Of a stretch of 64,000 bases of DNA, positions 29,601-38,600 are shown one piece after another. Position 1 is the stretch's first letter, and each line of letters starts with the position of its first letter. Where the stretch lies: positions 25,412,459 to 25,476,458 of the forward strand of contig NC_079969.1 of NCBI RefSeq assembly GCF_029852145.1, in the 5' to 3' direction. The position numbers and the translations under genes were made by a program. The DNA is from Microplitis mediator. Taxonomy: Eukaryota > Arthropoda > Insecta > Hymenoptera > Braconidae. The notes beneath the pieces are model-generated. The model was not told the DNA's origin. It searched no databases and was given only the letters and a program-made list of their open reading frames with translations.

Positions 29601-32600
29601 AACAACTGACATTACTTTGGGATCGTTCATTACTGAATTCATAATATCTCTCCAGATCTATTAAATCATTAATAATATAAAATTTTTTTACTATTAAGAG
29701 GGGTCTGAGCTTTTTTCTTGGGCAGTATGCAAAAACTTTGTCCACGTTTATCTCTTGAACAAATGAACATTTTTGAAAAATGAAAACGTAGACTGCTAGA
29801 TTGTAGAGTAATGCATCGAGCCTCGATCTTAATTTTGCGTTTAAAGGTTTTGTTTGAGAGAAAAACTTGGTCAAAAATTACTATAGACCCTCCTTAAGTA
29901 CACGGAGAGAAAATAATGGCATCGGTTCCCATAATTTTGTGAAATTATTTCCTATACCATCATAGGAATTACGACCATAAATTATGGGAGCGGTTCCTAT
30001 TATTATAGGAATAATTCCCATAATTATAGGAATTGTTCATATAATTATGGGAATGATACCCATAACACTATAGGAATGGTTCCTATAATTATAGGAATGG
30101 TTCCTATAATTATAGGAATAGTTCCTATAATTTATAGGAATACTTTCTATAATATTATGGGAATCATTCCTATAATTTATTGGGATGGTTCCTATAATTT
30201 ATAGGAACCATTCCAATAAATTATAGGAACCATTCCCATAATATTATGGGAATGGTACCTATAATGGTATGGGAAGTATTCCCATAATATTATGGGAATG
30301 ATTCCCATAATGCAATTGGAATGGTTCGTATACCATTATGGGAATCATTCCTATAATATTATGGGAATAGTTCCCATAATATTATAGGAACCATTCCTAT
30401 AATATTATGGGAATGGTTCCCATATTATCATGAAAAAATTAATTTAAAGAAATGTGGTAATCAATTCTACAATACACAGAAATATTATTAAACATAAAAA
30501 CAAAAATTCAAACATTGAAAAAAAAAATGGTATTTGGCAAAAAAACATTAAAATTTTTAATAAGAATTTTTTGTCAGCACAAAACATTCAAGAAAATTTA
30601 AATTTTGGAAAATTTCTACACTATTGTGCAAAAAAAAATTTTTATGATATTATAGGGATGGTTCCCATAACATTATGGGAATAGTTCCCATAATATTATA
30701 GGAATAGTTCCTATACCACTATGGGAACCATTCCCATAATAGTATGGGAATGATTCCCATACCATTATGGGAATGGTTCCCATAATGATATGGGAATGGT
30801 TCCTATAATATTATGGGAACCATTCCCATAATGGTATGGGAACTATTCTCATACTATTATGGGGATGGTTCCCATAATATATGGGAACCATTCCTATAGT
30901 AGTATAGGTACTATTCCCATACCATTGTGGGAACCATTCCCATAATGCATAGGAAAACTTCCCATAATTTTCTTTCCGTGTAATTAAATTTACTGACTTT
31001 ATCTACGGCACTAAAACGACGTCCTTCTTCAGGCATTTGTTGTTGAATATCTGGCGATGAAAATATTGGCTCTAAATACATCCAAGTTGCTTGAACTTTT
31101 AACCAATAGTCCATAATGTCTTGCAATAAATATAGTTTAGCTTCCCATTCTCTAAAAAAGTTTTTATAATAGTTATTTAATTATTTTAAGCACAGTTGAG
31201 GAACTAATGATCCGTGTGAAAAAAATCGTTATAAAAGTGTTCATTATGTTGAGTTTTAAAACGTGAAAATCGTAAACTTTCCATTAGCTATTTTTGAACT
31301 TTTGAAAATACAAAAAAAGATCTCCACCCATCCTGATGTATTCCGACTTATTCTTATACATTCTCAGTAAACGGTTCAAGTTTCGTACTTGAAAAGAGTA
31401 AATTTATTATTCATTGTTTCAAATACTAATTTATTCAATGCCGTAAGATGGACGGTGGAGTAGAATTTGAGATTTGCAATTTGTGGTTCCCGACGTCGGA
31501 AAACGAGGACTGATTGTGGATATGGATAGGAAAATCCATGATTATCCTCATCCATCTCCACCCATCTACACCCATTCTGATGTATTCCGATTTATCCTCA
31601 TACATTCTCAGTAAACGATTCAAGTTTTGTACTTGAAATGAGTAAATTTCTTTTTCATTGTTTCAAATATTAATTTTTTATTAACACGAAAGTGTTTATT
31701 ATGCTGAGTTTTAAAACGTGAAAATCGTAAACTTTCCATTAACTATTTTCGAACTATTGAAAATACCAAAAAAGAAACACTCACTGGCTATATTTTTTTT
31801 TCGTAAATGTTTTTAGACTCAGAACGCGCAGTTTAAAAATTTTTGCTCGCATATATTAAAATTTTTATTAAAAAAATTTTTGTTTTCAATCATGGCTGAT
31901 TTTAACTCAGAATGAGGTTTTTTAAGTTTTCAATAAAACAATTCAGATAAATTCTCGAGAAAAATATTTTTTTACCAAAATTTGAAAATTCGCCTCAATC
32001 TACGGGTTGGCCAACTTGCCTAATTATTTTCTAAAAACCGCAACTATAGTTTTGTTACAAGCATTTTTAAATTAAAAAAAAAAATTTGTCTGCCTCAAAA
32101 GTAGTGTCTCATTTTGCCCCGGGTTTTTTTGTAGTGAACACTTTTAAAACAAATTTTTTTACACGGGTTCATTAATGAACTCACAGTGTTTCTTTTTCAA
32201 ATGGTTTAATATAAAGTGAATTTTTCATAGTTTGAGCTTTGGTTAAATGATCGTCTAATTGCAACTGTATTTCATCAATACTAGCAATGACATATGTACC
32301 AGTATCTCTGTATGGATTAACAGTAAATTCAACACTAGTCCAATCTGCATGCATTTTTAAAAGTGCTTTTTCTAAATTACTTTCTTTAGTCGCCGCTTCT
32401 GATATTCCTTCGAATTTCGGTACATATTCATCCAGACCAAAGTCTATGATCTTCAATCATAATTAAGTATTTTAATAACAAAAAAACGAAGACAGTGTAA
32501 AGAAAAATGTAGGATAAATTTTGAATAATTACACGTGCTAATGTCATGCTTTCATCAACTTTTATTGGAAACCCAACGATCTCTGAAACTTGGGTCCAGT

Positions 32601-35600
32601 GACGACTTTTCATTCCTGGATTTCCTAAATTTGAAATAAGTGGCATGTGTTCACGAAATTCTTCTATTTTTACTCTGACAACCTCGGCAAGTTTACGGAC
32701 CGTAAGTTCTTGAAATGATTTTTCTAATTTCATTACACTGCGGTAAGCAGTACCGGATTCATTTTCAATTGTTTCTGGATCATGACTTCCAATCATCGAA
32801 CCCATCCACATTTCGTGTTGTGAAATAAAATCACAAGCAATATCATAAAATTTTTTGTAAGGTGACAATTTGTCAGCAATCTGTCAAATTAAGTTATTTT
32901 GTTTATTTGTTTAAGAATTTCTCTGAAAATAAAAGCTCTTAGAAACCTTTTTTCGTAACGGATATTGTGACATCTGCCACCCGAACATCTGTTCTTCTTC
33001 ATTAAACTCGTCTATCGTATTCATAGCTGCTACAAGACGATTTTCTAAATTTGTTGCTTTTTTACGATACCGAAATATCTCATCAATATTTCCCCAGTAC
33101 TGCATTTCGTCACAATATTTCTCCCATATTTTCAAATCCTGTTTAAACTTTTCAATTCGTCCTAATAAAGCTTCTTGATATTCACCAGTTTTAGCTTCAA
33201 CTATTTTTCTATGTTCCTCAAATATTCCTGGCATTTTGTGATACCTTCAAACATTTTAAGTTAAATTAATTTTCCACGGAAAAATTAACGAGATCTGATT
33301 TTGTCAAAATTTAGATCTACTCAGATGCATGTGAAATTTCATTTAAATCGAAATTGTAAATTTTCCCGCGAAATAATAACAGATTTACAAAAATTTGATT
33401 GAATCGACATAGATCTCATTTTTTTTTATTTCAGATCTACGTTGACATCAACAAATCTATTTAAGTTGACAACTTCATCTTAGAAATCAATTTTATTTTT
33501 TTACTGAGTCTCGAAATTTTTTTTTTCAAGAAAATTCTTAAATTTTCAGTTTGATAATTCGTCTACTTTACTTTTGGTTGACTTATAGATCTTCATAGAT
33601 CGTAATAACTAAAAAATTAGATCTAAGTATGTCTAAAATACTTTTCCCCGGGTAAGCAAAAAAATATTTTTTATAAAAGTTACCATTGAAATGCAAAGTT
33701 ATTTGTTTTTAATTCGACAGAAGTAAGAAGAGTATAATCAGATAAAAACTGTACGTATTTTATAACTTCTCTTAGACGATTTTCCAAGTCAATAATCATT
33801 TCCGTTTCAGCTTTTACAACAAAAGCTTTCAAATCCATCAGCTCTCTTGTTGTTGCCGGTGTACCTAGAGCTTTTTCCGCGATACTCTCATAATCTTCAC
33901 CGATTCTGTAAATTGAAACCCCGGTTTCGATTCATTTCATTATCATTTAAAAAAAAGCTTACAGAAAAAAACGCTACCTACACTCGTGATTTGAATTGAT
34001 AATCATCAATCATTCTATCAATCAAACTACTTTTCAATATATTTGCTGATTTGGCCATGTACTCCATCAAATCATCACGATGAACATCAAAAAGACCCAC
34101 AAAAAATGTTCGATCGAATTCAACGGGAATATTTTTTCCAAGTTGGTCATATTTTTCAATCAATTCTGCGTATTCAGAAAAACTTTTTGGTACTTCGGCA
34201 TTTAAAAAACTTGTGACGAATTCTTCGTCTGTATTATTTATTAGACTGATATATTTATCAAATTGTTGAACTTGAAGCTCAGGACCGATACGATGCTCTT
34301 GTATTAATTCTGCGATTCGATTTTCATAGCGTTCAAGAACTTCAGGGTGTATTGTTGGCTTTAAATAAAATTATCTATTTAAATTATTTAATAATGATAA
34401 TAAGAAGTAAAATTCCTATTTAAAAAACAAATTCAAAATGCATCTATTGCGAAGAACATTCAAATTTATAACTGCGTACTTCAATCAAATTTTTTTGCAA
34501 CTTTCAAAAATTAAAAAAAATAAAAAGTACTTTATTTATTTTGAACCTAAGGAGGGAAAAGAGTCTGATATATAAAAAAAAAAAAAAACAGCATATTTTC
34601 GTGATTTTTTGTAAGAGTACCTTCGTTATTAAAATTCTTAAAATTTGTGACATTATTAAGCATCATTCCAAGAATATTCTGCTAAATTTTCATAAAATAA
34701 TATTGAAAAATAAGCCAGTGGTAGTGGGGAGAGACGAGTCACCTAAAAAAAAATCTCTCTATCGGTTGACCCTGCGGGCCAGCCCTAAAACTTCCCGCTG
34801 GTTTCAAGCTCCTTGAGCTCGAAAATTTAGTCGTAGATACATTTTCGAGCTCTTCGAAAGATAGAATTATCGCCAGTAAAATTCTCTGGAAATCCCAGAG
34901 AAATCCCATAGTAAATATATACCCAGCACTCGATGTTGTAAGAAAAAAATCGAATTATCGCCAGTTGAATTGTCTGGAAATCCCAGAGAAATCCCATAGA
35001 AATCCCATAGAAAATATAGACCCAGCACTCGATGTTGTAAGAAAAAAATAGAATCATCGCCAGTTGAATTCTCTGGAGATCCCAGAGAAATCCCATAGAA
35101 ATCCCATAGAAAATATAGACCCAGCACTCGATGTTGTAAGAAAAAAATAGAATCATCGCCAGTTGAATTCTCTGAAGATCCCAGAGAAATCTCATAGAAA
35201 TCCCATAGAAAATATAGACCCAGCACTCGATGTTGTAAGAAAAAAATAGAATCATCGCCAGTTGAATTCTCTGGAGATCCCAGAGAAATCCCATAGATAT
35301 CCCATAGAAAATATAGACCCAGCACTCGATGTTGTAAGAAAAAATAAAATTATCGCCAGTTGAATTGTCTGGAAATCCCAGAGAAATCCCATAGAAAATA
35401 TAGACCCAGCACTCACTGTTGTAAGAAAAAAACAGAATTATCGCCAGTAAAATTCTCTGGAAATCCCAGAGAAATCCCATAGCAATCCCATAGAAAATAT
35501 AGACCCAGCACTCGATGTTGTAAGAACAAAATAGAATCATCGCCAGTTGAATTCTCTGGAAATCCCAGAGAAATCCCATAGAAATCCCATAGAAAATATA

Positions 35601-38600
35601 GACCCAGCACTCGGTGTTGTAAAAAAAAATCTGGGCGTCGGTTGACCCTGCGGGCCAGCCCCAAAACTTCCCGCTGTTTTCGAGCGCAAGGAGCTTGAAA
35701 ACATCACTGTGAATATATTTTCGAGCTCTTCGAGCTCGAAAATGCTATTACATGTAATCATTTTTTTATGAGCTTTTCAAGCTCTAACAAGTTACGTTTT
35801 ATGCTAGAATTTGAAAAGTTAAGAGTCGAAAATCATTAATGAAGGAGCGTAACTCGGCTCTCCCCTCTACCACTGGCTCATTTTTCAATATTTTTTTATA
35901 AAAATTTAGCAGAATATTCTTGGAATGATGCTTAATAATGTCACAAATTTTGAGCATTTTAATAACGAAGGTACTCTTAAAAAAAATCACGAAAATTTAC
36001 TGTTTTTTTTTTTGTATATCAGACCCTTTTCCCCCCTTAGTGCCAACAAATTTCAACTGCGATGTAACCAAAATTCCATTTTGTAATAGAACTTTTTTCA
36101 AACTCCCACTCAAATCAATTTTTCCCAAAAATGTCAAAATTCGTTCATACAAAAATCAAAATCAGTAATTGTTGAAATTCGTCATAACCAACAAGTTCTC
36201 AAATAATTAAGTTTTTTGATAATAAAAAAAAATAATTAACATAAAAGTCAGAAGTCAAGTCATCTGTTATTTTTATTTTTCTAATTTTCAAAAATTCAAA
36301 AAAATTTTTCACCCTTAAATCTACAACTTCTACATGCCGAAGGTTATTTGAATAATCATAGGATTAATTTTTATTACGTAGATTGTTATTATTAAAATTA
36401 TGTAAGATATTTGATTATACTTTCAATGAATTTTTCGATGAAATATAACTACTGTAAAGTTTTCTTTCAATGCATGGGTATCCACAAACAGCTTTGTATA
36501 GCGAGGTCAATAGCAACAGTAATGTATCCGTAAAAGCCTTGAAAGATGGATCAAATCCGATTGTTTTACTTCTTACAACTAAATTAATATTGAAGCTGCA
36601 TGGTATAAACTATTAATTAAGAAATAAAATATTGTCACTAAATTATAATATATTTTTAATTATATTCAAATATATCGTTATTTAAACATATAATTTCTAC
36701 TTACGACTAATTGGTTACGTGATCCTCTGGTCTGGTTAAATAATTTTATTTTAATTTAGAATTATAAATTAAAGTTAATAGTTATAATTTTTGGAAGTGG
36801 GGTCGGTAATTATTTACAAGTGGGGTCAACCACATTTTTGGCTATAAAAAATCGAAAAATCAATATTTTCGAATCGTTTTTTTTTTTTAATTGTTCTATT
36901 TCACGGCGGATTTAAGAATTCACCATCATAAATTCGAAATTTAAAAAAAAAAAAAAACTAGTGTTATAACATTTTTTTGAACTTTTAATTGTATAAAAAA
37001 TATTTTTATTTTCATTTTTTAAAATCGACATATTTTTTTCATAAATCCGCCGTCAAATAGAATAATTTCAAAAAAAAAAACGATTCGAAAATATTGATTT
37101 TTCGATTTTTTATGGCCAAAAATGTGGTTGACCCCACTTCGAAACAATTACCGTGGGGTCAACAGGTATTTAAAAAATCAAAATTACAAAAATAGACAAA
37201 TGCCTTTGAAACAAATTTCAACTTCAAGCATTTGTCGGCGGGTTGACGATACATTTGCTTAACTATGTGCTATATAAGCTTCAATAATCTGTAAGTGTAT
37301 ACCAAAGGTATAAATTATGCTTACTTTGGAAATTATTTTTGAGATTTTTCAGTTCCGTGCCACACTGCACTAATTGACACAATTTTCTGATTATTCTATG
37401 CATTGACTTTTAAGTCAACCACCAAAACTTAAGGTAGCTGAACACGTAGAAATAATTTAATTATAGATATTTAAGGTGTAAGCACTCGAATTTTTAAAAT
37501 ATGGTTGACCCCGATTCCACACAGTTACCTAATTTTTTTTTATCTATTTGCAAATACTTACAGCGAGCTTAAAAAGAAAATTAAGATAATCTTCCATTGA
37601 TGATAAACAAAGACAACGTAATTGACTTTTCATAATATAAGCGAGACAACTGAAAAATTTAGTTATTTTTGGTTCATCGTAATCGACAGGTAAAAGCCCT
37701 TTTTTTGCGCCCTTTGATATTTTAAAATAAAGTAAAATAAAATTTTAATTTGTACCAATTAATTATTGAACAATTAAATGCTTACTGCTGTAAAAATACT
37801 AATGAGTTTTGGTAACCATATTTTACATAAAACGCCTATTGTTTTTTCTACCATGCTTGTAAAAGTTGATTCAAATGTCGATAGATCGAATGGTTTGCAT
37901 TGAGATTCTAGTTCTTTTTTATCAATTAATCTCAAAGTACTTGAGTAAAAAGTAAATTTATTAATACATAATTTTAGATTACTATTTAAGATAAAAAATT
38001 TAGTTACCTAAATTCTTGGTGCCACAACTCTAATGCTTTTTTGATACATGGATGATATAAAATAATTGTTTTTTTTAATTTCAAACGGATTTTTTTATAT
38101 CTACCACTAAATGCTGGTGAAAAATTTTTTACTTCGTGTCTTTCTCTTGTAATTGCTTCCTATTAATTATTTAAAAATATTATTTCATAAAATCACATCT
38201 CGGGGATGTCACCCCCCCCCCCCCTCCCCCAGCCCTTTTGACAAAAAAATAATATAAATACATGATTTTAAATGATGATACTGAAATTAGCTGGCGTCTA
38301 AAAATTTTTGGATTTTTTTTAAAAACCATAAATTCAAAAAAAAAATCATTTCAAAAAATTGCACCTAGAGTTTTTAAAATTTTCTACATGTGCATATTGC
38401 ACACCTCAAGCGCGAAAGCGCTGGTGTGCTTTATGATCGCTTTAAATTTTTTTATTTTTATTGTACACCTCAAGCGCGAAAGCGCTGGTGTGCTTTATGA
38501 TCGCTCTAAATTTTTTTATTTTTATTGCACACCTCAAGCGCGAAAGCGCTGGCGTGCTTTATGATCGCTCTAAATTTTTTGACTCATTCACTAACATTAA

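Noticed and set aside
34827..35579. Open frame of 250 codons on the minus strand (FLWDFQRIQLA repeats)
   Set aside because: It is the translation of the roughly 100-bp tandem array; another frame through the same array is also open, and the unit length, not selection, keeps it open.
34861..35625. Regular array considered as a CRISPR
   Set aside because: Eukaryotic intron; units are contiguous without unique spacers.
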